Assembly (NCBI RefSeq): GCF_900496995.4
Contig: NW_024470408.1
Location: forward strand, 1 to 64,000
Source: Aquila chrysaetos chrysaetos
Taxonomy: Eukaryota > Chordata > Aves > Accipitriformes > Accipitridae
DNA: 64,000 bases
Direction: 5' to 3'
This document shows positions 22,446-32,561 of the stretch, one piece after another (the stretch's first letter is position 1; every line of letters starts with the position of its first letter). The translations under genes were made by a program, and so were the position numbers. The notes beneath the pieces were generated by a model. It searched no databases, had not been told where the DNA came from, and was given only the letters and a program-made list of their open reading frames with translations.

Positions 22446-24905
22446 GAGGACGTTGCGATGGGTGCAGGACCCACAGGGGACATTGCGACGGGTGCAGGAC
22501 CCATACGAGATGTTGGAATGGGTGCAGGACCCACAGGACACATTGCGACGGGTGCAGGATCCATACCAGATGTTGCAATGGGTGCAGGACCCACAGGAGA
22601 CATTGCAATGGGTGCAGGACCCACAGGACACATTGCGATGGGTGCAGGACCCACAGGGGACATTGCAATGGGTGCAGGACCCACAGAGGACGTTGCAACG
22701 GGTGCAGGACCCACAGGGGACATTGCAACGGGTGCAGGATCCATACCAGATGTTGCAATGGGTGCAGGACCCACAGGAGACATTGCAATGGGTGCAGGAC
22801 CCACAGGACACATTGCGATGGGTGCAGGACCCACAGGGGACATTGCAATGGGTGCAGGACCCACAGAGGACGTTGCAACGGGTGCAGGACCCACAGGGGA
22901 CATTGCAACGGGTGCAGGATCCATACGAGATGTTGCAATGGGTGCAGGACCCACAGGACACATTGCGATGGGTGCAGGACCCACAGGAGACATTGCAATG
23001 GGTGCAGGACCCACAGGACACATTGCGATGGGTGCAGGATCCATACAAGATGTTGCAATGGGTGCAGGATCCATACAACTTGTTGCAATGGGTGCAGGAC
23101 CCACAGGACACATTGCAACGGGTGCAGGACCCACAGGGGACATGCAATGGGTGCAGGACCCACAGGGGACATTGCAATGGGTGCAGGATCCATACAACTT
23201 GTTGCAACGGGTGCAGGACCCACAGGACACATTGCAACGGGTGCAGGACCCACAGGGGACATTGCAATGGGTGCAGGACCCACAGGGGACATTGCAATGG
23301 GTGCAGGATCCATACAACTTGTTGCAATGGGTGCAGGACCCACAGGACACATTGCAATGGGTGCAGGACCCACAGGGGACATTGCAATGGGTGCAGGACC
23401 CATAGGGGATGTTGCAATGGGTGCAGGATCCATACGAGATGTTGCAATGGGTGCAGGACCCACAGGACACATTGCGATGGGTGCAGGACCCATACAAGAT
23501 GTTGCAATGGGTGCAGGACCCACAGGACACATTGCGATGGGTGCAGGACCCATACAAGATGTTGCAATGGGTGCAGGACCCATACGAGATGTTGCAATGG
23601 GTGCAGGACCCACAGGACACATTGCGATGGGTGCAGGACCCATACAAGATGTTGCAATGGGTGCAGGATCCAGACAACTTGTTGCAATGGGTGCAGGACC
23701 CACAGGGGACATTGCAATGGGTGCAGAATTCATACAAGACATTGCAATGGGTGCAGGACCCACAGGGGACATTGCAATGGGTGCAGGACCCATAGGGGAT
23801 GTTGCAATGGGTGCAGGATCCAGACAACTTGTTGCAACGGGTGCAGGACCCACAGGGGACATTGCGATGGGTGCAGGACCCATACGAGATGTTGCAACGG
23901 GTGCAGGACCCACAGGGGACATTGCGATGGGTGCAGGACCCACAGGGGACATTGCGATGGGTGCAGGTTCCATACGAGATGTTGCAACGGGTGCAGGACC
24001 CACAAGGGATGTTGCAATGGGTGCAGGATCCATACGAGATGTTGCAACGGGTGCAGGACCCACAGGACACATTGCAATGGGTGCAGGACCCTTAGGGGAT
24101 GTTGCAATGGGTGCAGGTTCCATACGAGATGTTGCAATGGGTGCAGGACCCACAGGACACATTGCAATGGGTGCAGGTTCCATACGAGATGTTGCAATGG
24201 GTGCAGGACCCACGGGACACATTGCAATGGGTGCAGGATCCATAGCAGATGTTGCAATGGGTGCAGGACCCACAGGGGACATTGCAATGGGTGCAGGACC
24301 CACAGGGGACATTGCGATGGGTGCAGGACCCATACAAGATGTTGCAATGGGTGCAGGACCCACAGGAGACATTGCAATGGGTGCAGGACCCACAGGGGAC
24401 ATTGCAATGGGTGCAGGACCCACAGGGGATGTTGCAATGGGTGCAGGACCCACAGGACACATTGCGATGGGTGCAGGATCCATAGCAGATGTTGCAATGG
24501 GTGCAGGACCCACAGGAGACATTGCAATGGGTGCAGGACCCATAGAGGATGTTGCAATGGGTGCAGGACCCACAGGACACATTGCGATGGGTGCAGGACC
24601 CATACAAGATGTTGCAATGGGTGCAGGATCCAGACAACTTGTTGCAATGGGTGCAGGACCCACAGGGGCCATTGCGATGGGTGCAGGACCCACAGGGGAC
24701 ATTGCGACGGGTGCAGGACCCACAGGAGACACTGCGATGGGTGCAGGACCCACAGGAGACATTGCAATGGGTGCAGGACCCATAGGGGATGTTGCAATGG
24801 GTGCAGGATCCATACCAGATGTTGCAATGGGTGCAGGACCCACAGGACACGTTGCAACGGGTGCAGGACCCACAGGAGACATTGCGATGGGTGCAGGACC
24901 CACAA
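22446..24905. repeat. 30-bp intergenic minisatellite, about 82 copies
   Basis: Near-identical units of the type GGGTGCAGGACCCACAGGRG plus ACATTGCRAT repeat without interruption except one 29-bp slip near 23141. Variants at the centre (CACAGGACACATT, CATACAAGATGTT, CATACAACTTGTT) are arranged in higher-order blocks; 22561-22740 and 22741-22920 are nearly identical. The 30-bp unit has no stop in most frames, which yields long meaningless ORFs on both strands. Confidence 0.95.
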
Positions 24906-26249
24906 CCATCCCTGCTAATATTATTGAATATTTCTTTGCTGCTGCAAACGCCTTCAGCTGAATAAATCCCGCCGCACGCGCGCCGTCCCCAGCTGCACCC
25001 CGGCACCCTTCCGAGCCTTTCACTCTTCCCCCCCACCGCTGAGACCCCCCCAAAATTTCATCAACCCCCCCCCTGGAAACGATGCACCCGCAACACGTTT
25101 TGCCCAGTGACCCCCCCTGTTCGCTCCCTCCAGGGTGGAGCGAGGGGGGGGAACTGGTTTTTTGGGGGTTTTTTTTTTTTTTTTGGAGATTAATCAGAAA
25201 TCTCCCTTATGGGAATTCCTGAGAACTGCGCGTCTCCTTGCCAAAACCTTATCTGGGAATAAAAAAAAAAACAAAAAACAAACCATCAGGAGGAGCCAAA
25301 TGTCTCCCGTGTCCCGAAATCTGCCTTTTCGGAGACCTCGGGGGATTAGGGATCCGCTTTGCTTTGATAGGCAGAAAGTTGGAGGATTCCACCGTGTTTA
25401 GGGGGTGGGTTTTTTTCGTGGTGGAGGGCGGGCAGGAGGGCTGCGTGTTAAAAGAAGGGGCAGGATGCGACAGAAAACCCATTTCTTGGTGGCTGAGCTC
25501 GTGTCGGTGTCTCTTTTCTCCTCTTCCCACCTTTTCCCAGGGAAATCGGGACGCAGCGAGATACCGAGGTAAGAGATTTTATTCCCACTGCGAGCATCCA
25601 TCGCTCCCTTTTAAATCCTCTCGCTTGAAATTGCTTAAATTACATGGATTCGAGCGGTCGCTCTCCCTTTCAAATGGCTTAAAATTGCACGAATCGAGCA
25701 GAAATGCTCCTGAAAAAAAGCCCCCGATTCAGTGCAAAGGATTGTCCTGCTCCAGATCCGGAGTTTGTTCTGCAAAATGCACACGTGGGTGCTCATCAAA
25801 TCACCTCGTTCGCATCGTGCATCCTCCACCCTGCCTCAGTTTCTCTTTTTCCAGCCAGGAAAACACCTAGGTGTTTTTTGTTTGTTTTTTTTTTCACTAA
25901 AATGCCTCCAATTTATGCCTAGCTTTGCTCCGGGGGGTGATTCCCATAGGCAGGACCCCTGGGTTCGGTCCCCAGGTTGAGGCAAAATGGGACGAGTAAA
26001 GGGTTAAAATACACTCAGGAAACCTGATTTTTCCCGACTTTCGGTCAGCAATGAAAAGAAAAACTTTCCTAGGCATGCAATTCTTTAAAAAAATGGTCAA
26101 AATAATTCAACCCCAGCACGGCATGGGGCAAAAATGCCGTGAAAAGAGGTCGGGTGGTATTTTAATGAGAACCCTTTCACCTCCGGAGCATCGTTGGGCT
26201 GCTTCATCAGTTTGTTGGGTGGGGTGTTTGTTTTTTTTAATTTTTACAG
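24906..26249. other. Unique intergenic region 5' of the NIDO gene
   Basis: No coding gene is visible. An AATAAA lies at 24961-24966, directly after the array. A GATA-type TTATCT (25249-25254) with an A/T-rich AATAAAAA (25258-25265) could be a weak promoter. A possible noncoding first exon ends at CCGAG before GTAAGAG (donor at about 25569), which could splice to the acceptor at 26249. All of these are tentative. Confidence 0.4.
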
Positions 26250-26313
26250 AATTTTGACAATTTTGCAAGAGCTGGGATGAAGCCCTCTGTTGCTTTCCTG
26301 CTCCTGATGTTAG
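26250..26313 (+). CDS. NIDO gene exon 1: start and signal peptide
   Basis: Acceptor TTTTTACAG ends at 26249, so an untranslated exon probably precedes it. ATG is at 26277-26279, followed by KPSVAFLLLML and a phase-1 donor GTAGGT at 26314. The start context is GCTGGGATGA. Confidence 0.8.
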
Positions 26314-29300
26314 GTAGGTTTGAAAAAAAAAATAAAAAAAAAAAAAAAAACCAATTTTTTTCTGAGGATGCTGCTAGATGGAAAACTCACAGGTGATGAT
26401 TGTTCCTGGGTTAATATTCCATCTCTTTTCCAGGAGCTGTGATGAACGTCCAACCAGCGCAAGAAAAAGGTGGGTATTTGGGGTGCGGGGTCTTGCATTA
26501 ATACATGGTATTTCCACCCAAAATGGCGTCGTTTAGTTTGGGAAGCGGGAAGGGAGCAGAGCTTCCTCGTGGCTACGCCGTGGGTATATGAAAATCAAAT
26601 GTTCTATTTTTGCCCCGTTTGTCCTCAAATCTGGGTGTACCCCGTGTAATTCCCACGGGGCAATTCCCTTCAGCCCCGCTGTCACCCCAACCGTTGGACA
26701 CCCAAGAGAAGTCAACGCCATTTTTTAGGTAATCTGGAGCAAAGCGGTCCCATTTAAAATCAGGAATCCCAAATCTGGCAGGCTTCACCCCAAAACGCAT
26801 GAGGTTGGTGGGGGGGGGGGGGTGTCCCCCAATACCTCAGCCTCTGCCTTCCTGCAGCATCCCTGCTCTACCCCTACGGTCTGGAGCAGCAGGACCACAA
26901 GAACCCCAAACTTGATGATGGGTCATCGAAGAAGATCTCCCTCGCCGTGCCCTTCACCTTCTACGGCAAAGAGTACCGAACCCTTTACGTACGTGAGCCA
27001 AAATTCCACTTCTTCCTTGCATGTCTCTCCGTTTTCCGATTTCGCTCCCCTTTGGGGTTTTTTTGCTCCCTTTTCCAGTCCATTTTGTCACTTGCCCCTC
27101 AACAAAAATCTACCCATCCAAGGGGTTGACGTGGTTGCCTTAATACGAGGGTTTGGGTTTTTTTTTTTTTTTTCTGGTGCATCAAAGCATCCTCGTATGG
27201 TTGGTGGGTCTTGGGAGGAGAACTACACCCTTCCGGAGCAGCGGCTGGGAGGTCCATGGCCAAGTTGAGGGTGTTATATCCCACCCCCCCCCTCGTTTTG
27301 ACAGAGCTGTAGATGCAATAATGACCTAAACACCTCCAATATGGTCGTAGAGATGGAGAAGTCAGTGGTAAGACCACATCTGGATCCCGTGTCCATCTCC
27401 AGGGTACCACAACCAAGTCAAGGTGTTGACCCCGTGATAGAGTTCCAACGTAGGTTGCCGCCACCCTGGGCTTGACCCGGCGTCTTTTGCAGGTGAACAA
27501 CAACGGTGTGATTTCCTTCGACACCCGGGTCAACCAATACACCCCCGACCCCTTCCCCCTGGCTGATGGACGCACCTTCGTGGCCCCGTACTGGGGGGAC
27601 GTGGACAATGTGAGGGGAGGGGATGTCTTCTACCGAGAGACCACCGACCCGACGCTGCTGGCACGCGTCACCAAGGACATCAACCAATACTTCCCCAAGA
27701 TCCGTTACGCCGCCACGTGGGCTTTCGTGGCCACCTGGGACCACGTGGCCTACTACGGCTCTACCACCAATAAGGTAAGGTCCACGGTCGTGACTTGATG
27801 GCCAGATAAGGTCACACGCATGAAAAATTAGTTAATCCCGCCCTGACTCGGTGCAGAGACAAGCACGTGGCCACAGGCGGGTGCGTTTTGGAGGGCAAAG
27901 CGAATCGTGGCCTCAAATCCGTCATCGATTCGGTGGCTGAAGATCTAGACAAGCCGAAACCAGAGCTCTGCTGCAGGTGCTCAATTGGTTGGCGTTCGCG
28001 ACCCGTTCATTCGCTCTCGCAACCCATGTGTTGGCCTTACGACCCGCTCGTTGGCTCTCATGACCCACTTCTTGTCCTTATGACCCATTTGTTGGCCCTG
28101 CAACCCTTTTGTTGGCCTTACATTCCATCCGTTGGCCTTCGCGACCCACTCGCTGGCCTTCGCGACCCACTCGCTGACCTTCGCGACCTATTTGTTGGTC
28201 TCATGACCCGTTTGTCGGCTTTACAATCTATTTGATGGCCTTCAAGACCTCTTTCTTGGCCTTCACGTTCCATTCCTGGCCTTCACAACCCATTCGTTGG
28301 CCTTCACGACCCATTCGTTGGTCCTTGCCACCCATTCACGTGCCTTCATGATTTTTGAGGTGAGCGTGTATCCTCTGCTCCCTCTGTCCTACCTGCCAGC
28401 CCTGCATGGGTACACAAAACCCCCTGGAGCTCCCCAACTACCCTTAGTCATCCAGACATCGCATCCAAACCTTCACTCCCCAATTAATTCACATTTTTTT
28501 TTCTGTGTTGAAAGCCAGTTTTTCCACTACACTGTTCCTCTGGCCACCTCGTGCAGAGAAAGAGGCTGTGGTAGAGCACCAAAAGTACTCATCTGAAGGT
28601 AGACACCAAAAAACCAACCCGATTGGGCCATACCTCACCAAGATAGCTTCCTTGCACAGCTCCGGGCAAAGAGTCTACACCCGCGTGCAGCCCTCAGGGT
28701 TAAATCCCATCCCTACCTGCTCATCCCACCACTGACGGTGTCGTCTCCTCCTTCCTTTTTTTGCAGGGCAACACCTTCCAAGCCGTCCTGACCACCAACA
28801 CCAAGACGTCCTTCATCATCCTCAACTATTGGGATATCCAGTGGACTACGGGGGCAGCAAGTGACGGTGACCCTGACACAGGTCTCGGAGGCACCCCGGC
28901 CCACGTACGTGGGGTTGAAGGAAAAGCAGAGGGAAAAGGGACGAGCTGAGGAATGGGGGAGGACATTGACCAGTAATGGTTTTTTGAGATAACATCAGAT
29001 TTGCTGAAGGAAGGACTTTGGCCCACAACGTTTTTGGGGAAAAAAACCACTGAAGGTAGGACTTTGGCCCATAATTTTTTTGGTAGAAGACGATACCGAA
29101 GATAGGTTGGCCCATAATGGTTTTGGGGGACACCACCAAGTTCATCCAAGACTGGAAGTCGTCCTCTACCATTTTGGGGGACAACAGTGTCAATGCTAGG
29201 ATGGTGAGCCACAATATTTTGGGGGGAAAACACCAGGTTCACTCATAGTAGGAGCTTGTCCCATACCGTCTTCTGGGGACAAAGATGATGAAGGTCAGAG

Positions 29301-29812
29301 ATCGGCCCATAACATTTTTGGGAGGACCATGCCAGGTTTGCCGAAGGTAGGAGGTGGGCCTGTCGTGTTTTTGGGGATGACATCAGGTTCGCCGAAGATC
29401 GGAGGTTGGCCCCGACACTTTTTGGTGACGACAACGTTGAAGATCGGAGGTTGGCCCATAACATTTTGGGGCGACACCACCAGGTTCCCTGAAGATTGGA
29501 GGTTGGCCCGTAACGTTTTTTGGGGACACCACCGCCAACAGTAAGAAGTTGTCCCACGCCATTAATTCCTTGGGTGGGGTTAACCCTCTGAATCCTCCAT
29601 TTTGACCCCTTTTCCAGGCCGGCTTCAACAGCGGAGATGAAACCAATTTCTACAACATCCCTGGCTCCCAGACCGATGCCATCATCAACATCACCAAGAC
29701 CTCCAACGTCAACGTCCCAGGGCGTTGGGTCTTCCAAGTAGATGACTTTAAGGTGACGGGTGTCCCCACGGAGGTGCCCAAGGTCGCCAACAGCAACAAC
29801 TGCTGGTTGTAG
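26277..29812 (+). CDS. Secreted stand-alone NIDO-domain protein (alpha-tectorin-like), about 272 aa
   Basis: Coding exons are 26277-26313, 26434-26469, 26858-26988, 27493-27774, 28767-28904 and 29618-29812. They sum to 819 nt and stay in frame. The product has a signal peptide (MKPSVAFLLLML...), a short linker, and then a complete NIDO domain. Landmarks are LYVNNNGVISFD, a PYWGDVDN-type core, ILNYWDIQWTTG, GLGGTPA and NVPGRWVFQVDDF. It stops soon after, at NNCWL. NIDO domains occur in alpha-tectorin, nidogen and mucin-4-type extracellular proteins. Here no other domain follows, so it is a NIDO-only secreted protein. It sits between two FCGBP-like genes, which suggests, but does not prove, a mucus or egg-matrix role. 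Confidence 0.9.
26434..26469 (+). CDS. NIDO gene exon 2: 12-codon linker
   Basis: A 36-nt exon between TTTTCCAG and GTGGGT, phase 1 on both sides, encoding GAVMNVQPAQEK. Its inclusion keeps the frame. Skipping it would also keep the frame, so it could be an optional exon. Confidence 0.75.
26858..26988 (+). CDS. NIDO gene exon 3: NIDO domain start
   Basis: It encodes SLLYPYG through PFTFYGKEYRTLY, typical of the beginning of NIDO domains. The donor choice GTACGT at 26989 is required so that TLY joins VNNNG in the next exon. The overlapping GTGAGC four bases later would break the motif. Confidence 0.88.
27335..27465 (+). mobile_element. Possible degenerate CR1 fragment
   Basis: AGACCACATCTGGATCCCGTG and the following TCCATCTCCAGGG resemble the end of CR1 ORF2 (the region that typically reads ...CACACCTGGAGTACTGTGTCCAG). 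It is heavily diverged and judged by eye only. It lies in the intron between exons 3 and 4 of the NIDO gene. Confidence 0.4.
27493..27774 (+). CDS. NIDO gene exon 4: NIDO core
   Basis: It encodes VNNNGVISFD, the APYWGDVDN core, the FYRETTD segment and FPKIRYAATWAFVATWDHV. It is 282 nt, phase 0 at both ends, with donor GTAAGG at 27775. Confidence 0.92.
28005..28345. repeat. 21-bp minisatellite in NIDO intron 4
   Basis: Units of the form GTTGGCCTTCGCGACCCACTC recur about 16 times with moderate divergence. Confidence 0.85.
28767..28904 (+). CDS. NIDO gene exon 5: NIDO second half
   Basis: It encodes GNTFQAVLTTNTKTSFIILN, then WDIQWTTGAASDGD and TGLGGTPAH, the strongest NIDO signature in the gene. 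It is 138 nt, phase 0, with acceptor TTTGCAG and donor GTACGT at 28905. Confidence 0.92.
28975..29560. repeat. About 60-bp minisatellite in NIDO intron 5
   Basis: GGTTGGCCCATAACATTTTTGGG and ACACCACCAGGTTC-type segments recur about nine times, best conserved at 29330-29540. It fills most of the intron between exons 5 and 6. Confidence 0.85.
29618..29812 (+). CDS. NIDO gene exon 6: NIDO end and stop
   Basis: It encodes AGFNSGDETNFYNIPGS, INITKTSNVNVPGRW and VFQVDDF, and then a short tail ending NNCWL and TAG (29810-29812). A possible donor GTCGGG directly follows the stop and could join a 3'-UTR exon from 29933. Confidence 0.88.
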   Translation, partial: AGFNSGDETNFYNIPGSQTDAIINITKTSNVNVPGRWVFQVDDFKVTGVPTEVPKVANSNNCWL

Positions 29813-29932
29813 GTCGGGGTTTTGGGGCAGAAACCTAGAAAAAAAAAAAAAAAAAACGGGAGAATTTGAGAATGGCTTGGAAAAGCGTTTCCTCCTCTTG
29901 AGTTCTTGGTTTCTTCCCACAGATAAATCAAA

Positions 29933-30062
29933 GCGTCTGAGGTGGAAGGACCGTCCCCATCGTCCCCATCCCCATCATCTCCCCGTCCCACGCGGAGCAC
30001 AGGGTCGCCCAGCGGGACGCGTCGACCTCTACGGGAGCAATAAAATTGCAGCTGAGACATGG
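29933..30062 (+). terminator. Probable 3'-UTR exon and polyadenylation site of the NIDO gene
   Basis: Acceptor TTCTTCCCACAG ends at 29932. The signal AATAAA lies at 30039-30044 in GAGCAATAAAATTGCAGC. No other gene end fits this signal. The cleavage site is estimated. Confidence 0.6.
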
Positions 30063-30129
30063 CGGCTCCTGCGTCTTCTTCATTTCTCACGTGCGGCCGT
30101 GTGCTTTGAGGGGGGGTTGGACTAGGTGT

Positions 30130-30930
30130 GCGTGAATTCATCTTTTTTTTTTTTGGCCTCTTTGTGCATTAATTATTTTTTTTTTGCACTCTATGTGCAC
30201 GAATTTATGATTTTTTGCCTTTTGCATACACAAATATATGGGGGGGGGTGGGTGTCTGTATACACGAATTAATGATTTATTGCACTCTGTGACCATGAAT
30301 TTATGATTTATTTTTTTTACATCACGCACACTTTTATGACTTTTTGCCCTCTGCAGGCATAAATTTATGATTTTTTTTTCCCGTCTCTTCATGAATTTGT
30401 GATTTTTTTTGCGCTCTATGGGCATAAATTTATGATTTTTTTTTTCCCGTCTCTTCATGAATTTGTGATTTTTTTTGCGCTCTATGGGCACAAATTTATG
30501 ATTTTTTTACATCTCTCCGTGCATTTACGATTTTTTTATGTCTGTGTGCACGAATTTATGATTTATTGCCCTCTGTGGATGAATTTATTACTTTTTTTCA
30601 CTCTCTGTGCATATATTTATGGTTTTCTGCCTCTCTGTGTGTGTGAATTTCTGATTTTTTTAATTGTAGCTGTACAGATTTATGAAGTTTTGCTTTCTGC
30701 TTGCACGAATTTATGATTTTTTTCCCCTCTGTGTGCACAAATGTATAATTTTTGCCCTCTGTGTGCATAAATGTATCATTTTTTGCCCTCTACGAGCACA
30801 GATTTATGATTTTTTGCACTCTATGTGCATGAAATATGTTTTTTGCCGGTGTGCATGATTCTTTTGTGCTCCGTGCACAACTTAATAATTTCTTGTACTC
30901 TATGTCATGCATTTATGATTTTTTCTCCCT
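30130..30930. repeat. A/T-rich intergenic minisatellite, about 30-bp units
   Basis: TGCACGAATTTATGATTTTTTGCCCTCTGTG-like units recur more than 20 times. The interval 30360-30500 contains a recent duplication. It lies just 3' of the NIDO gene. Confidence 0.85.
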
Positions 30931-31199
30931 CTTTTGCAGACAATGCCAAAAAATTATTTCCAAATGCTCTGGGCTCATTTTATTTGTAATAATCCTGGAT
31001 TTTTTTCTCCCATTTATGGGCATTTTCCTGCAGGGACGTGAGGTCAGGATTGCGCCAAGAGCCCAAGTGACTAATTTTGGCGAAAAATACAAATTTTATG
31101 GGAAAAAAAAATCACCTAAAACCCCACAAATTCGGGATTTTTTCCCTAAAGAGGAATTTTTTCCGTAAAGGGGAATTTTTTCCCTAAAGAGAAAGTGTT

Positions 31200-32035
31200 T
31201 TTGCACAATGCACACGCGCACGACACGTGCACGCTGCACACGACACTTGGGGCGCCCATAACACGCTAGCGTGCACAGCAGAACACGCGTGCACACAACA
31301 CGCTACACACTAATGTGCATGACACACCTTTGCACGTCAACGCACACGTGCACTACAACACACGACACGTGCGTGCGACGCGACCGTCAACACGCACGGA
31401 GTGTGCACACGTGTGCACTACACACGACACATGCGTGCAACAACGCAACACTCAACGCACACTAAGGTGTGTGCATGTGCACAACGCACATTTGCACACC
31501 ACACAACACGTGTGCAACACAACACCTGTGCAACACAACACTCAACACACACAAAGTGTGCACATATGTGCACTACACGCAACACACGTGCAACACAACA
31601 CGTCAACACAGACTAGGAGGGCACACTAGGTGTGACCACGTGCACAACATATGTGTGCAACACAACACACTAGGTGTGCACACACACAACGTGCACAACA
31701 TGTGTGCAACACAACACGACACTCGCTACGCGTGACCACATGGGCACAACGCACATTTGCATACCACGCAACACGTGTGCAACACAACACGTGCAACACA
31801 ACACTCAACACACACGAGGTGCGCACGCATGTACGCTACACACAACACAGGCGTGCAACATACCACAAAACAACACTCAGCACACACGAGGTGTGCACAC
31901 ATGTGCACAACACACAACATACAACAACCCCCCCCCAATGCTCTTACATGACGCAACACACACAACTTGGCACAAACCCCCCCAAAATGTTGCACCCACA
32001 ACACGCTCCGACACGACACAACACACACAACACAC
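31200..32035. repeat. CA/GT-rich alternating purine-pyrimidine tract
   Basis: About 800 bp dominated by CACACGTGCACAACACAAC-type sequence with many GTGCAC and CACGTG hexamers, in loosely repeated blocks of 60-120 bp. No gene is seen. It lies 400-1200 bp upstream of the plus-strand FCGBP-like promoter. Confidence 0.85.
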
Positions 32036-32444
32036 AACTTCACGCCCCCCCCCCCCCCCGGCCCTATTCGTCATCCCCCAAAAGGGACTTTTTTTGAAAC
32101 AAACCCTCCCTCCTCCCCCTCTTTTTCCTTTTTTTGGCCTTTTTTGGCCCATTAACGCACCCCGTTTCTGCAGAAAAATATCCCCACCCTTTCGTACCCT
32201 TCGCCCCCGCTTGTAATTTTGGGGCAATTTCAACCACACCGGCAAAAAAAAAAAAAAATCCCTATTTAGTAATTCAGACCTTTTTTGCCATTTGCATCAA
32301 CCCCTGGCCCGGCTTTAATCAAAACAATGTTTTCCTCCCCGTTTTCACCTTTTTTTCTCGCCAAAAATGATGTCAAAGCGCTGGGTGGGTCGGTCCCCTG
32401 GGGTCGTCTGTATTTGTCTTTTTTTTTTTTCCCCTTTTCTGCAA

Positions 32445-32561
32445 ATAATTATAAAGGGAGAAGCAGCAGTCGCCTGCCCTGGCTTTGCTCTTGGCATTTG
32501 CATCGAGGATTTGAGGACAAAAACGGAGATTTTGGGGCCCGGATAAAAACCAGAGGCAGGT
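32445..32561 (+). promoter_or_regulatory. FCGBP: TATA promoter and noncoding first exon of FCGBP-like(+)
   Basis: TATAAAG at 32450-32456 is followed by GGAGA, and a short G-containing 5' exon (about 32480-32559) ends CAGAGGCAG before GTAAGC. The layout matches the minus-strand paralogue's promoter. The transcription start is inferred from TATA spacing. Confidence 0.7.

Noticed and set aside
22446-24905. CRISPR-like regular repeats
   Set aside because: Units are contiguous tandem copies with no unique spacers, in a vertebrate locus.
22153-25053. 966-codon minus-strand and 600-880-codon plus-strand ORFs
   Set aside because: They are translations of a stop-free 30-bp minisatellite, open in several frames at once, with no domain and no conserved non-repeat part.
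30100-30128. GGTTGGACTAGGTG resembling a CR1 tail
   Set aside because: Too short to separate from chance next to the NIDO gene 3' end.
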